Positions 29,461-39,957 of a stretch of 64,000 nucleotides of DNA are shown piece by piece. The stretch is from Streptomyces sp. NBC_00572 (lineage in GTDB: Bacteria; Actinomycetota; Actinomycetes; Streptomycetales; Streptomycetaceae). The stretch spans positions 3,348,001-3,412,000 of the forward strand of contig NZ_JAPENX010000001.1 in the NCBI RefSeq assembly GCF_026341815.1, written 5' to 3'. Under the pieces are notes generated by a model. The model made no database searches. It worked only from the letters and a program-made list of their open reading frames with translations, and was not told where the DNA came from. The position numbers and the translations under genes were made by a program. The stretch's first letter is position 1. The number at the start of each line of letters is the position of its first letter.

Positions 29461-29883
29461 CTAGCGGGCGGCGAGTCGCTCCATCAGGGCGGCGCTGCGG
29501 GCCAGTACCTCGCGCTCCTCGCCGGTCAGCTCAAGCTCGATGGCCTGGGCCAGCCAGCCCGCCCTGCGTCCGCGCTCCGCCTCCAGGGCGGCCTGTCCTG
29601 CGGGGGAGAGCTCCACCAGGGACTTGCGGCCGTCCGTGGGGTGCGCCCGGCGGACGACGAGTCCCTGTTCCATGAGCAGCCCGACCGCGCGGGCCATGGA
29701 CTGGGGTCGTACGCGCTGGTCCGCCGCCAGGTCGCTGGTGGTCATGGCCCCGTTGCGATCGAGGGTGCCGAGTACGGAGGCCTGGCCGAGCGGGATCCGG
29801 TCCTCGTGCTTCACGCGGCGCGTGAGCTTGCCCATCGCTATACGCAGTTCGGTGGCGACGGCGGCGGGTTCCGGGGTGGGCAT
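29461..29883 (-). CDS. MarR-family regulator, 140 aa
   Basis: A winged-helix repressor with the core LGQASVLGTLDRNGAMTTSDLAADQRVRPQSMARAVGLLMEQGLV and wing HPTDGRKSLVELS. The C-terminal helix TGEEREVLARSAALMERLAA completes the dimer domain. ATG at 29883 is preferred, with TAAAGT 5 nt upstream. The longer frame translates the operator repeats. It is divergent from the enolase gene; the 13-bp-period array between them probably binds this protein. Confidence 0.85.
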   Translation of the reverse strand: MPTPEPAAVATELRIAMGKLTRRVKHEDRIPLGQASVLGTLDRNGAMTTSDLAADQRVRPQSMARAVGLLMEQGLVVRRAHPTDGRKSLVELSPAGQAALEAERGRRAGWLAQAIELELTGEEREVLARSAALMERLAAR

Positions 29884-29927
29884 ACGGCACTTTAACCGGT
29901 GACCACCGGCGGAGCTCTGCCCCTCAG

Positions 29928-31387
<1,460 letters not shown>

Positions 31388-31411
31388 CGGACCGCACTGC
31401 CCGACGGCCGT

Positions 31412-31455
31412 AGGTCGTCTCTTTCGGATCTTGCCTGACCCGAAAGAGACGACCT
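31412..31455. terminator. Strong bidirectional terminator
   Basis: AGGTCGTCTCTTTCGG and CCGAAAGAGACGACCT form a perfect 16-bp stem with a 12-nt loop between the convergent enolase and LysR genes. Confidence 0.92.
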
Positions 31456-31485
31456 GGCCCTCGGTGTCGGCCCCGGCCTTCGCTC

Positions 31486-32343
31486 TCAGTTCCCGCTGAC
31501 GATCTCCCGCGCCATCGCGACCAGCGCCCCCGTCGCCGGGTGCGGGAACGCGTCCCGCCAGGCCAGGACCACCGGCAGTGGTGGCGCGTCGGGCAGCGGG
31601 CGGTAGGTGACGCCCGGGTGTGGGTGCAGGGCCGCCGTGGACGCCGAGGAGACGCCGACGCCCCGGCCCGCCGCGATCGCCGTGAGCCAGTCGTCGGTGT
31701 TGGCGACCGTCACGGTCGCCGCCGGGCGCGTGGCGGCCGGCCAGAGTGTGAGGGTGGTCGTACCGGAGACGGTGTTGAGGACGACGGTGCCGCCGGCCAG
31801 GTCGTCGAGGGTGAGGGCGGGCCGGTCGGCCAGCGGGCCGTCGGCGGGCACCGCGGCGACGCGCTCCTCGGTCGTGAGCTCCTCGGTGGCCAGGCCCGGC
31901 GCGTCGACCGGCCCCCGCAGCAGGGCCGCGTCCACCTCGCCCCGGGTGAGTCCGGCCGTGCGGTCGTCGATGCGGAGGAGTTCGAGGGGGGTCTCGGGGT
32001 GCTCGCGCTGCCAGCGCCGGAGCAGGGGCGTGGTGTACGGGCCGAAGGCCGACCAGGCGTGGCCGAGGCGCAGCGGCCGGTGGCGCAGTCTGGCCGGGTC
32101 GACGGCGGCCTCGAAGGCGGCGAGTGCCGCGGCGGCCCGGTCCCGGAAGGCGCGGCCCTCGGCGGTGAGGGCGAGGTGGTGGGTGGAGCGGTCGACGAGC
32201 CGGGCGCCGAGGTGCTGTTCGAGGGCGGCGAGCGTACGGGAGACGGCGGGCTGGGTGAGGTGGAGCCGGGCGGCCGCCCTGGTGAGGCTGGATTCCTCGG
32301 CGATGGCGAGGAAGCAGCGGAGGTGGCGTAGCTCGATGCTCAT
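31486..32343 (-). CDS. LysR-family regulator, 285 aa
   Basis: The N-terminal 60 residues form the LysR helix-turn-helix (MSIELRHLRCFLAIAEESSLTRAAARLHLTQPAVSRTLAALEQHLGARLVDR). The rest is the two-lobed effector domain starting at LRLGHAWSAFGPYTTPLL. ATG at 32343 is preceded by TATGCT 8 nt upstream, so the message may be leaderless. It is divergent from the EamA transporter at 32551, its probable target. The inducer is unknown. Confidence 0.9.
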   Translation of the reverse strand: MSIELRHLRCFLAIAEESSLTRAAARLHLTQPAVSRTLAALEQHLGARLVDRSTHHLALTAEGRAFRDRAAAALAAFEAAVDPARLRHRPLRLGHAWSAFGPYTTPLLRRWQREHPETPLELLRIDDRTAGLTRGEVDAALLRGPVDAPGLATEELTTEERVAAVPADGPLADRPALTLDDLAGGTVVLNTVSGTTTLTLWPAATRPAATVTVANTDDWLTAIAAGRGVGVSSASTAALHPHPGVTYRPLPDAPPLPVVLAWRDAFPHPATGALVAMAREIVSGN

Positions 32344-32491
32344 GCGTCCGGAGCATAACCGCAGCACAATCGGCATTTCCGGCGCCGCGCGGGGGCTCGT
32401 AGCGTGGGAGGAGAGGGGGAGGGCTGCAGGAGGGGAGCGGGAGGGGAGCGGGAGGGGGACTTCGGGACGGGCCGCCGGTAGTGCATTATCG

Positions 32492-32511
32492 TGAACTGGG
32501 AGTACAGTTCA
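32492..32511. promoter_or_regulatory. Palindrome before EamA transporter
   Basis: TGAACTG-GGAGTA-CAGTTCA, perfect 7-bp arms, in the LysR/EamA intergenic region 40 bp before the transporter start. It lacks the classic LysR T-N11-A form, so it may bind something else. Confidence 0.5.
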
Positions 32512-32550
32512 TTAAACCTTGTTGTGTGGTCTGGTGTGGAGGAGCGGTCG

Positions 32551-33519
32551 GTGGACAGTCCGGTCAAGGAAGTGACCCCGGCGGCGGTCGCGGCCGGCGT
32601 GGAACCGGTGGGCACCGTCCCCGGATCGGTCCGCGCCCGGGGGCCGAAGGGCCTGGCGGGCCACCGCTTCGGGCCCGTCGCGCTCGTCGTCACGGGTGGG
32701 CTGTCCGTACAGTTCGGATCGGCTCTCGCCGTCCTCCTCATGCCCCGGGCCGGCGCCCTCGGCATCGTCACCCTGCGGCTCGTGCTCGCCGCGGCGGTCC
32801 TGCTGATCATCTGCCGCCCGAAGGTCCGCGGCTACGGCCGCGCGGACTGGGGCACGATCGTCGCGTTCGGTACGGCCATGGCGGGGATGAACATCCTCTT
32901 CTACCAGGCCGCCGACCGGATTCCGCTGGGCGCCGCCGTGACCCTGGAGGTCCTCGGCCCGCTGATCCTCTCCGTGGTCGCCTCCCGCCGCCTGATGAAC
33001 CTGCTGTGGGCGGGCCTCGCCCTCGGCGGCGTCGTCCTGCTCAGCGGCGGCGGCTTCGACCGCCTCGACCCGGTGGGTGCGGCCTTCGCGCTCGCGGCGG
33101 GCGCGATGTGGGCCACGTACATCATCTTCAGCGCGCGCACGGGCCGACGCTTCCCGCAGGCGGACGGGCTCGCGCTCGCGATGGCCTTCGGCGCCGTCCT
33201 CAGCCTGCCACTGGGCATCGCGGAGGCGGGCGACAAGCTCCTCGTACCGTCGACGATCGGCCTCGGCCTCGCGGTCGCGCTGATGTCCTCCGTCCTGCCG
33301 TACACCCTCGAACTCCTCGCCCTGCGCCGCCTGCCCGCCCCCACCTTCGCGATCCTGATGAGCCTGGAACCTGCCATCGCGGCGGCGGCAGGCTTCCTCG
33401 TCCTCAGCCAGGCCCTGTCACTCACCGACGCCCTCGCGATCGCCCTGGTGATCGCGGCGAGCATGGGCGCGGTACGGACGCAGGTCCGGGCTGCCAAGTC
33501 CGCGGCGGCGACGCTCTAG
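32551..33519 (+). CDS. EamA/DMT-family exporter, 322 aa
   Basis: A ten-span drug/metabolite transporter of the EamA type, similar to RhtA threonine/homoserine exporters. Two repeats of five helices can be traced; the second ends at LRRLPAPTFAILMSLEPAIAAAAGFLVLSQ, the family signature. I chose GTG at 32551 because GGAGGAG stands 6-7 nt upstream. The transported compound is unknown. It is probably controlled by the divergent LysR. Confidence 0.87.
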   Translation: MDSPVKEVTPAAVAAGVEPVGTVPGSVRARGPKGLAGHRFGPVALVVTGGLSVQFGSALAVLLMPRAGALGIVTLRLVLAAAVLLIICRPKVRGYGRADWGTIVAFGTAMAGMNILFYQAADRIPLGAAVTLEVLGPLILSVVASRRLMNLLWAGLALGGVVLLSGGGFDRLDPVGAAFALAAGAMWATYIIFSARTGRRFPQADGLALAMAFGAVLSLPLGIAEAGDKLLVPSTIGLGLAVALMSSVLPYTLELLALRRLPAPTFAILMSLEPAIAAAAGFLVLSQALSLTDALAIALVIAASMGAVRTQVRAAKSAAATL

Positions 33520-33644
33520 CCGGCTCGGGTCAGGTCAGGTCAGGGCGGTGCGGGGCAGGCGGGCGAGGCCCGGATCCCGGGAGACGGCTGACCGACTCGG
33601 GGTGGGCCCGGCAGGGGGCAAGGGGCAGGTCCTAGGATCCGCGC

Positions 33645-34022
33645 ATGATCGCTGAACTGCAGTGCCTCGTCATCGACTGCCCGGCGCCCGCCGAACTCGC
33701 GGTGTTCTACCGCTCGGTGCTCGGCGGCGAGGTCGACCGCCCGGACGGCCGCTGGTCCCTGGGCGAGGCCTGGTCCACCCTCCACACCCCGGCCGGGCTC
33801 GTCCTCTGCTTTCAGGGGGTCCCCGACCACCGCCCACCGACCTGGCCGTCCCCGGAACGCCCCCAGCAGTCCCACCTCGACTTCGCCGTCTCGAACCTGG
33901 ACGAGGCGGAGGAACAGGTCCTGGCCCAGGGCGCGACCCTCCTGGACGGGGGAGAGGGCAAGAGGAGCTGGCGCGTCTACGCGGACCCGGCGGGGCACCC
34001 GTTCTGCCTGGTCAGGCACTGA
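33645..34022 (+). CDS. VOC-family (glyoxalase-like) protein, 125 aa
   Basis: A small vicinal-oxygen-chelate fold protein: strand-helix start LQCLVIDCPAPAELAVFYRSVLGGEV, the second module beginning SHLDFAVSNLDEAEEQVLAQGATLL and ending YADPAGHPFCLVRH. Metal-ligand positions His (SHLDF) and the terminal PFCLV are retained. The activity is not known; the family covers glyoxalases, antibiotic-binding proteins and dioxygenases. TAGGAT lies 6 nt before the ATG, so it is probably leaderless. Confidence 0.83.
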   Translation: MIAELQCLVIDCPAPAELAVFYRSVLGGEVDRPDGRWSLGEAWSTLHTPAGLVLCFQGVPDHRPPTWPSPERPQQSHLDFAVSNLDEAEEQVLAQGATLLDGGEGKRSWRVYADPAGHPFCLVRH

Positions 34023-35062
34023 GGGTCTGGTGAGTGGGGTCTCCTGGGCGCGAGGGGTGGGCCGGGAGGATGAGCTTCTGGTGGGACCGCCCTCTTTCCG
34101 AGAGTCGCTCCTTCCGGTGGTGCGTCAAGGGCGCTCCCTGCGGTCGCGTCGCTGCGCGATGGCCTTCGGCCACCCTTGACCCACCACCTCCAGGAGCGAA
34201 AGACCTCTCGGAGGGCGGTCCGGGGGGCGGGGTCACCGCCGGGCCCCGGGCAGCGGCTAGGGGCGGCGTGCGTCTGCCGGCTGGTGGGTGGGGGCTTGGT
34301 TCGCGGTCGGGGCGGGTGGGTGAAGTGCCGCCGGTCGGGGGTGCGCTGCCGTGTGATGGGGTGGCCGGGCTCGGCTTAGAGGCCGACGGCAGACCTCGGT
34401 GGGGCTTCAGGCCCCGCTGGTCGCTTCCGGTGGGTGGGGAGGGGTGGATAACCCTGCACTACTTGCGGTAACAGGCCCCGGATTAAGCCCCAAAGGGAAT
34501 CAATAGCTCTTTTCGGGCGATCAAAGTGCAAGAAACTCTCGCGAGCGGCTCCCGCCACCCACGAACACAGACCAGCGGGGCCTGAAGCCCCACCCCGTCC
34601 CGCCGTCAGTCGCTAAGCCGAGCCGGGCCGCCCCATCACACGGCCGCGCACCACGAACCCACCGAAGGTCACCCACCCAGCCCTGCCGCTAACCAAGCCC
34701 CCACCCACCGGCCGCCAGACGCAAGCAACCCCCGGACACTGCCCGGGGCTCTGCGTAGGCCGGGTCCCCCGGCCGCCCTCCGAGTGTGAAAAGGCGGCCT
34801 CCGCCGCCGGGTCAAGGGTGGGCGCAGCCCATCGCGCAGCGACGCGACCGCAGGGAGCGCCCTTGACGCGGTGGTGGAGGCCGCCACACTCGGAAAGAGG
34901 GCGGCCGCACCCGCACCTCACCGGAAACCTCCGCCCCCCCGAGCCAAGCCGGACCTCGCGCGACCCGATCCTGTTGATCATTGGCCCACTGGCTGTTTCG
35001 GGGGTGTCGGGGTCGCCTCGACGATGGGGGTGTTGTCCGACGTTCGAGGAGGGGAGCCCGTC
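34023..35062. other. 1-kb gene-free region filled by palindromic element
   Basis: Between the VOC and DUF1272 genes. The ORFs found here are translations of repeat arms and have no ribosome binding sites. The last 120 bp (about 34940-35062) are ordinary and should carry the DUF1272 promoter. Confidence 0.8.
34084..34906. repeat. Palindromic element, copy 2 (complete, nested)
   Basis: A nested palindrome centred near 34495. Outer left hairpin: 34084-34133 with 34171-34221. Inner arms: 34244-34422 with 34570-34748 (179 bp each, with interruptions). Outer right hairpin: 34771-34820 with 34858-34906. The two outer hairpins are also inverted copies of each other. The central 147-nt loop (34423-34569) matches the copy at 8924-9069. 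No transposase or conserved ORF is present. Confidence 0.9.
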
Positions 35063-35245
35063 GTGGCCCTGGAGATGCGTGAGCAGTGCGAGCGGTGTGA
35101 GGTGGCGGTGCTGGTGGTGGACGGGCCCGCACGGATCTGTTCGTACGAGTGCAGCTTCTGCGTGCCGTGTGCCGACGCCATGAGTGATGTCTGCCCCAAC
35201 TGTGGTGGCGAGCTCGTGCCTCGGCCGCGGCGGATCCTCAAGTAA
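35063..35245 (+). CDS. DUF1272 zinc-binding protein, 60 aa
   Basis: A short protein with four Cys pairs or near-pairs: CERC, a later CSYECSFCVPC and CPNC, ending GGELVPRPRR. This is the DUF1272 pattern (a small treble-clef or ring-like zinc protein of unknown role). GTG at 35063 follows GAGGAGGGGAG and gives the usual MALEMR start; ATG at 35075 is a weaker choice. It follows the palindromic element. Confidence 0.87.
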   Translation: MALEMREQCERCEVAVLVVDGPARICSYECSFCVPCADAMSDVCPNCGGELVPRPRRILK

Positions 35246-35308
35246 CTGCCTCCAGCCGCCCAGCCGCCCAGCCGAGTTCGTTGCCGACGGGAGCGTCGTC
35301 CAGGGGTC

Positions 35309-35325
35309 TATACATTGCATGTATA
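35309..35325. promoter_or_regulatory. Orphan operator in front of small membrane protein
   Basis: TATACAT-TGC-ATGTATA, perfect 7-bp arms, unusually AT-rich here. It ends 9 bp before the -10-like TATAGT (35335-35340), which is 8 nt before the ATG at 35349. A repressor at this site would cover the -35 region. No regulator gene adjoins it. Confidence 0.65.
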
Positions 35326-35348
35326 CGCTCTGCGTATAGTCAGGCCTC

Positions 35349-35771
35349 ATGGCTCCCTCCTTGCCCACCCCCCTCGCCCCGCGGCTCCTGAAAGCCGTGA
35401 TCGTCTCGCTGCTCGCCGTCGCCGCTTCTCATCTCGTCCTTTCCGACACCCTGTATCTGGCCCTCAGCGGTCAGGCGGCGGCGACGTTGGGTGTGGGGCC
35501 CGGCTACTCCGCCGATCAGGCGTTCACCGCCGCGATCATGAACACCGTCCTCCTGATGCCGTTCGTCCTGTGGGCCGGCATGCGCATCACCGGGGAGCGG
35601 AGAGTCGGGCCGATGGTCCTCGTGGGCACGGTCGGTTGGGTCGCCGTCGTGGGCAACGGCATCGACGCCATCGATGACGTCCCCGGTGCCCTGCTTCCTC
35701 TCCGCTCCCTCGTTCTCGTGGTCGCGGTCACCGCCCTGGCCGCCGTCGTTCAGCGGTGGCCGAGGGAGTAA
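35349..35771 (+). CDS. Small four-helix membrane protein, 140 aa
   Basis: Four hydrophobic segments (about 12-32, 57-77, 86-104 and 113-133) with short polar loops, the first of them longer (GQAAATLGVGPGYSADQAFTA). It resembles DUF6069-type Streptomyces membrane proteins, although I am not sure of the family. The promoter carries a palindromic operator, so expression seems to be regulated. No function can be assigned. Confidence 0.75.
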   Translation: MAPSLPTPLAPRLLKAVIVSLLAVAASHLVLSDTLYLALSGQAAATLGVGPGYSADQAFTAAIMNTVLLMPFVLWAGMRITGERRVGPMVLVGTVGWVAVVGNGIDAIDDVPGALLPLRSLVLVVAVTALAAVVQRWPRE

Positions 35772-35773
35772 GG

Positions 35774-35809
35774 CCAGAAACTAAAGCAAGCACGCTTGAT
35801 TGTTTCTGG
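35774..35809. promoter_or_regulatory. Operator of acyl-CoA unit 1 (TetR-type palindrome)
   Basis: CCAGAAAC at the left end and GTTTCTGG at the right end flank CAAGC-AC-GCTTG (35787-35798), giving a 36-bp near-palindrome. The block GCTTGATTGTTTC is repeated before unit 2 at 47941-47953. It lies about 60 bp before the first gene of the operon. Confidence 0.75.
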
Positions 35810-35868
35810 TCCCGCTGTCATGCTCCTCGCGAAGGCCCGTGAACGCCCGTCCCCGAGGGGAGCGCACC

Positions 35869-36663
35869 GTGTCCGACCCCGTCGTCGTCCTCGACGACCT
35901 GCGTGACGAGAGTGACGAACTCGACCGTCTCGTCGGTGAGTTGAGCGAGGAGCGGTGGGGTACGCCCACCCCCGCGCCCGGCTGGACCGTCGCCCATCAG
36001 ATCGCGCACCTCGCCTGGACCGATCGTGCCGCGCTTCTCGCCGCCACCGACCCCGACGCCTTTGCCGTCGAAGCCGGGAAGGCGCTCGCCGCTCCCGACC
36101 GTTTCGTCGACGACGGGGCCGAGGAAGGGGCGGCGCTGCCGGTCGCCGAGCTTCTCGCCCGTTGGCGCGAGGGGCGCGAGCGGCTTCAGGGCGCCCTTCG
36201 CGCGGTGCCGTCCGGTGCTCGTTTCCCCTGGTACGGGCCCCCCATGAGCGCCCCCGCCATGGCGACCGCCCGGCTCATGGAGACCTGGGCGCACGGGCAG
36301 GACGTCGCCGACGCCCTCGGGGTCGTCCGCGCCCCTACCGACCGCCTCCGGCACGTCGCCTGGATCGGTCACCGTGCCCGTGACTACGCCTTCCTGGTGC
36401 GGGGGCTCCCGGCGCCCGCCGAGCCGTTCCGGGTGGAACTCGTATCTCCTGGTGGTGAGTTGTGGACGTACGGGCCCGAGGGTGCCGCCCAGCGGGTCAC
36501 CGGGACCGCCCTCGACTTCTGTCTGCTCGTGACCCAGCGCGTTCACCGTGACGACACCGCTCTCGTCGCCGCCGGTGCCGACGCCGAGCACTGGCTCACC
36601 ATCGCCCAGGCCTTCGCCGGACCGGCGGGACCCGGCCGCGCGGCCGGGGCCGGGGAGGCCTGA
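35869..36663 (+). CDS. TIGR03084-family metal-binding protein, 264 aa
   Basis: First gene of the acyl-CoA operon. It has a DinB/maleylpyruvate-isomerase-like four-helix N-terminus ([24 protein letters not shown]) with the first His of the family's metal site, and then [16 protein letters not shown] with the second. The C-terminal part is a smaller alpha/beta domain. The family (TIGR03084) is found next to acyl-CoA genes and has no proven reaction. I chose GTG at 35869 because GAGGGGAG is upstream. The stop overlaps the next start (ATGA-type). Confidence 0.85.
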   Translation: MSDPVVVLDDLRDESDELDRLVGELSEERWGTPTPAPGWTVAHQIAHLAWTDRAALLAATDPDAFAVEAGKALAAPDRFVDDGAEEGAALPVAELLARWREGRERLQGALRAVPSGARFPWYGPPMSAPAMATARLMETWAHGQDVADALGVVRAPTDRLRHVAWIGHRARDYAFLVRGLPAPAEPFRVELVSPGGELWTYGPEGAAQRVTGTALDFCLLVTQRVHRDDTALVAAGADAEHWLTIAQAFAGPAGPGRAAGAGEA

Positions 36664-38354
36664 TGGTCCTCCGGATCGGCAACGCCTCCGGCTTCTACGG
36701 CGACCGTTTCGACGCCGTCCGCGAGATGCTCACCGGCGGTGGACCCGAGGGCGCGATCGATGTCCTCACCGGCGACTACCTCGCCGAGCTGACGATGCTC
36801 ATCCTCGGCCGCGACCAGCTCAAGGACCCGTCCGCCGGGTACGCGAAGACCTTCCTGCGCCAGATGGAGGAGGGTCTCGGGCTCGCCCATGAGCGCGGGG
36901 TGCGGATCGTCACCAATGCCGGCGGCCTCAACCCCGCCGGTCTCGCCGACGCCCTTCGCGCGCTCGCCGCGAAGCTCGGTCTCCCGATCCGTATCGCGCA
37001 TGTCGAGGGTGATCGACTCCCGCCCACAAGAGACGCGTTGGCTGCCAACGCCTATCTCGGCGGCGCCGGGATCGCCGCCTGCCTCGCCGCCGGGGCCGAT
37101 GTCGTCGTCACCGGCCGGGTCACCGACGCCGCCCTCGTCACCGGGCCCGCGCAGTGGCACTTCGGCTGGGGTCCGGAGGAGTACGACAAGCTCGCGGGCG
37201 CAGTCGTCGCCGGGCACGTCCTGGAGTGCGGGACCCAGGCCACCGGTGGCAACTACGCCTTCTTCCGGGAGCACGATCCGGCGGTCTTCCGCCGTCCCGG
37301 CTTCCCGGTCGCCGAGCTCCACGAGGACGGCAGCGCGGTCATCACCAAGCACCCCGGCACCGGCGGCCTCGTCGACGTCGGTACGGTCACGGCCCAGCTC
37401 CTCTACGAGACGGCCGGTGCCCGCTACCCCGGCCCCGACGTGACCGCCCGCCTCGACACCGTCCGGCTCACCCGGGAGGGCCCCGACCGGGTCCGGATCG
37501 ACGGCGTACGGGGCGAGGCGCCGCCGCCGACGCTCAAGGTCGGGCTCAGTCGGCTCGGCGGCTTCCGCAACGAGGTCGTGTTCGTCCTGACCGGCCTCGA
37601 CATCGAGGAGAAGGCCGGACTCGTTCGGGCCCAGATCGAGGACGCGCTCGCCAACGGGCGGCCCCGTGAGGTCCGTTGGGAGCTGGTCCGCACCGACCGG
37701 CCCGACGCCGGAACGGAGGAGACCGCGAGCGCCCTGCTGCGGCTCGTCGTCCGGGACCCCGGCCCCGAGGCCGTCGGTCGCGCCCTCACCGGCGCCGCCA
37801 TCGAGCTGGCCCTCGCGAGCTATCCCGGCTTCCACGTCACCGCCCCGCCCGGGAAGGGTGCCCCCTACGGGGTCTTCGAGACGGCGTTCGTCCCCGCCGC
37901 CGACGTCCCGCACACGGCCGTGCTGCCGGACGGGACCCGCGTCCCCGTCCCCGTACCGCCGAGGGCCCGCGATCTGGAGCCCGTACCCGAGCCGCCGCTT
38001 CCCGAGCCGCTCCCGTCCGGGCCCACCCGGCGCGTCCCCCTCGGCCGGATCGCCGGCGCCCGCAGTGGCGACAAGGGCGGCGACGCCAACATCGGCGTCT
38101 GGGTCCGCACGGAGGAGGAGTGGCGCTGGCTGGCCCACACCCTCACCGTGTCGAAGCTGGCCGAACTCCTGCCGGAAACCGTCGACTTGGCCGTCACCCG
38201 GCACGTCCTCCCGCATTTGCGCGCCCTCAACTTCACCGTCGCGGGAATCCTCGGCGAGGGCGTCGCCTCCCAGGCCCGTTTCGATCCCCAGGCCAAGGCC
38301 CTCGGCGAGTGGCTCCGCTCCCGTGAAACAGACATCCCGGAGGGACTCCTGTGA
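36663..38354 (+). CDS. AtuA-like acyclic terpene utilisation family protein, 563 aa
   Basis: Matches the DUF1446/AtuA family: start VLRIGNASGFYGDR, middle GADVVVTGRVTDAALVTGPAQWHFGW, HVLECGTQATGGNYAFF, and a C-terminal small domain from PLGRIAGARSGDKGGDANIGVWVRT. AtuA is needed for citronellol/geraniol catabolism in Pseudomonas but its reaction is not defined. Here it sits with both subunits of an acyl-CoA carboxylase, as in atu clusters. It overlaps neighbours on both sides by 1-4 nt, so translation is coupled. The actual acyl substrate in this organism is unknown. Confidence 0.87.
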   Translation: MVLRIGNASGFYGDRFDAVREMLTGGGPEGAIDVLTGDYLAELTMLILGRDQLKDPSAGYAKTFLRQMEEGLGLAHERGVRIVTNAGGLNPAGLADALRALAAKLGLPIRIAHVEGDRLPPTRDALAANAYLGGAGIAACLAAGADVVVTGRVTDAALVTGPAQWHFGWGPEEYDKLAGAVVAGHVLECGTQATGGNYAFFREHDPAVFRRPGFPVAELHEDGSAVITKHPGTGGLVDVGTVTAQLLYETAGARYPGPDVTARLDTVRLTREGPDRVRIDGVRGEAPPPTLKVGLSRLGGFRNEVVFVLTGLDIEEKAGLVRAQIEDALANGRPREVRWELVRTDRPDAGTEETASALLRLVVRDPGPEAVGRALTGAAIELALASYPGFHVTAPPGKGAPYGVFETAFVPAADVPHTAVLPDGTRVPVPVPPRARDLEPVPEPPLPEPLPSGPTRRVPLGRIAGARSGDKGGDANIGVWVRTEEEWRWLAHTLTVSKLAELLPETVDLAVTRHVLPHLRALNFTVAGILGEGVASQARFDPQAKALGEWLRSRETDIPEGLL

Positions 38355-39949
38355 CCGTCCTCGCCTCCGCTCTCGACACCGGCGGATCCGACTACCGGGC
38401 CCACCGCGCCGCCATGCTCGACAAGCTCACCACCCTCGACGCCGAGCATGCCAAGGCGCTGGCGGGCGGCGGCGAGAAGTACATCGCGCGGCATCGCAAG
38501 CGCGGCAAGATGCTCGCGCGGGAGCGCATCGAGCTGCTCGTCGACCCGGACTCCCCCTTCCTGGAGCTGTCGCCGCTCGCAGCCTGGGGCAGCGACTACG
38601 CGGTGGGTGCCTCCCTGATCACCGGTATCGGGGTCGTCGAGGGCGTCGAGTGCCTGATCACGGCCAACGATCCGACCGTGCGCGGTGGCGCCTCCAACCC
38701 GTGGACACTGAAGAAGGCCCTGCGCGCCAACGAGATCGCGTTCGCCAACCGCCTGCCCGTCATCTCGCTCGTCGAGTCCGGCGGCGCCGATCTCCCCTCC
38801 CAGAAGGAGATCTTCATCCCCGGCGGGGCGCTCTTCCGTGACCTCACGCGTCTCTCCGCCGCCGGTATCCCGACGATCGCGGTCGTCTTCGGCAACTCGA
38901 CGGCCGGTGGCGCGTACGTCCCCGGCATGTCCGACCACGCCGTGATGATCAAGGAGCGGTCGAAGGTGTTCCTCGGCGGTCCGCCGCTGGTGAAGATGGC
39001 GACGGGGGAGGAGAGCGACGACGAGTCCCTCGGCGGCGCGGAGATGCACGCGCGGACGTCCGGGCTCGCCGACCACTACGCCGTCGACGAGGCCGACGCG
39101 CTGCGCCAGGCCCGTCGGATCGTGGCCCGGCTGAACCATCGCAAGGCCCACCCGGATCCCCGTGTCGGGGAGCCTCCCCGGTACGACGAGGACGAGCTCC
39201 TCGGGATCGTGCCCGGGGACCTCAAGACGCCCTTCGATCCGCGCGAGGTGATCGCCCGGATCGTCGACGGCTCCGACTTCGACGAGTTCAAGCCGCTGTA
39301 CGGGCCGTCGCTGGTCACCGGGTGGGCGAGCCTGCACGGTTATCCGGTCGGCGTCCTCGCCAACGCGCAGGGCGTCCTCTTCGGCCCGGAGTCGCAGAAG
39401 GCCGCGCAGTTCATCCAGCTCGCCAACCAGCGGGACATCCCGCTCGTCTTCCTCCACAACACCACGGGGTACATGGTGGGCAAGGAGTACGAGCAGGGCG
39501 GGATCATCAAGCACGGCGCGATGATGATCAACGCCGTGTCGAACTCCCGCGTGCCGCACATGTCCGTGCTCATGGGGGCGAGTTACGGCGCCGGGCACTA
39601 CGGCATGTGCGGCCGGGCGTACGATCCCCGTTTCCTCTTCGCCTGGCCGAGCGCCAAGTCCGCGGTCATGGGCCCGCAGCAGCTCGCCGGTGTCCTGTCC
39701 ATCGTGGCGCGGGCGAGCGCCGTCGCGAAGGGGCAGCCGTACGACGAGGAGGCCGACGCCGGTCTCCGGGCGCTCGTCGAGGCGCAGATCGAGTCCGAGT
39801 CCCTGCCGATGTTCCTCTCCGGCCGGCTCTACGACGACGGGGTCATCGATCCCCGCGACACCCGCACGGTCCTCGGGCTGTGCCTCTCCGCGATCCACAC
39901 GGCACCGGTCGAGGGCGCGCGCGGCGGCTTCGGCGTCTTCCGAATGTGA
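38351..39949 (+). CDS. Acyl-CoA carboxylase carboxyltransferase subunit, 532 aa
   Basis: The beta subunit that moves CO2 from biotin to an acyl-CoA. Both crotonase-like halves are present: N-half with YIARHRKRGKMLARERIELLVD and GGASNPWTLKK, C-half with GVLANAQGVLFGPESQKAAQFIQL and GASYGAGHYGMCGRAYDPRFLFAWP (the oxyanion loop). The length and GVGVVEG-like region place it with MccB/AtuC types that act on 3-methylcrotonyl- or geranyl-CoA. The start GTG at 38351 overlaps the AtuA-like stop. Confidence 0.9.
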   Translation: MTVLASALDTGGSDYRAHRAAMLDKLTTLDAEHAKALAGGGEKYIARHRKRGKMLARERIELLVDPDSPFLELSPLAAWGSDYAVGASLITGIGVVEGVECLITANDPTVRGGASNPWTLKKALRANEIAFANRLPVISLVESGGADLPSQKEIFIPGGALFRDLTRLSAAGIPTIAVVFGNSTAGGAYVPGMSDHAVMIKERSKVFLGGPPLVKMATGEESDDESLGGAEMHARTSGLADHYAVDEADALRQARRIVARLNHRKAHPDPRVGEPPRYDEDELLGIVPGDLKTPFDPREVIARIVDGSDFDEFKPLYGPSLVTGWASLHGYPVGVLANAQGVLFGPESQKAAQFIQLANQRDIPLVFLHNTTGYMVGKEYEQGGIIKHGAMMINAVSNSRVPHMSVLMGASYGAGHYGMCGRAYDPRFLFAWPSAKSAVMGPQQLAGVLSIVARASAVAKGQPYDEEADAGLRALVEAQIESESLPMFLSGRLYDDGVIDPRDTRTVLGLCLSAIHTAPVEGARGGFGVFRM

Positions 39950-39957
39950 GGCCCCTC

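Noticed and set aside
32492..32511. LysR operator for the LysR/EamA pair
   Set aside because: The palindrome does not have the T-N11-A pattern, so I list it as an operator of unknown regulator.
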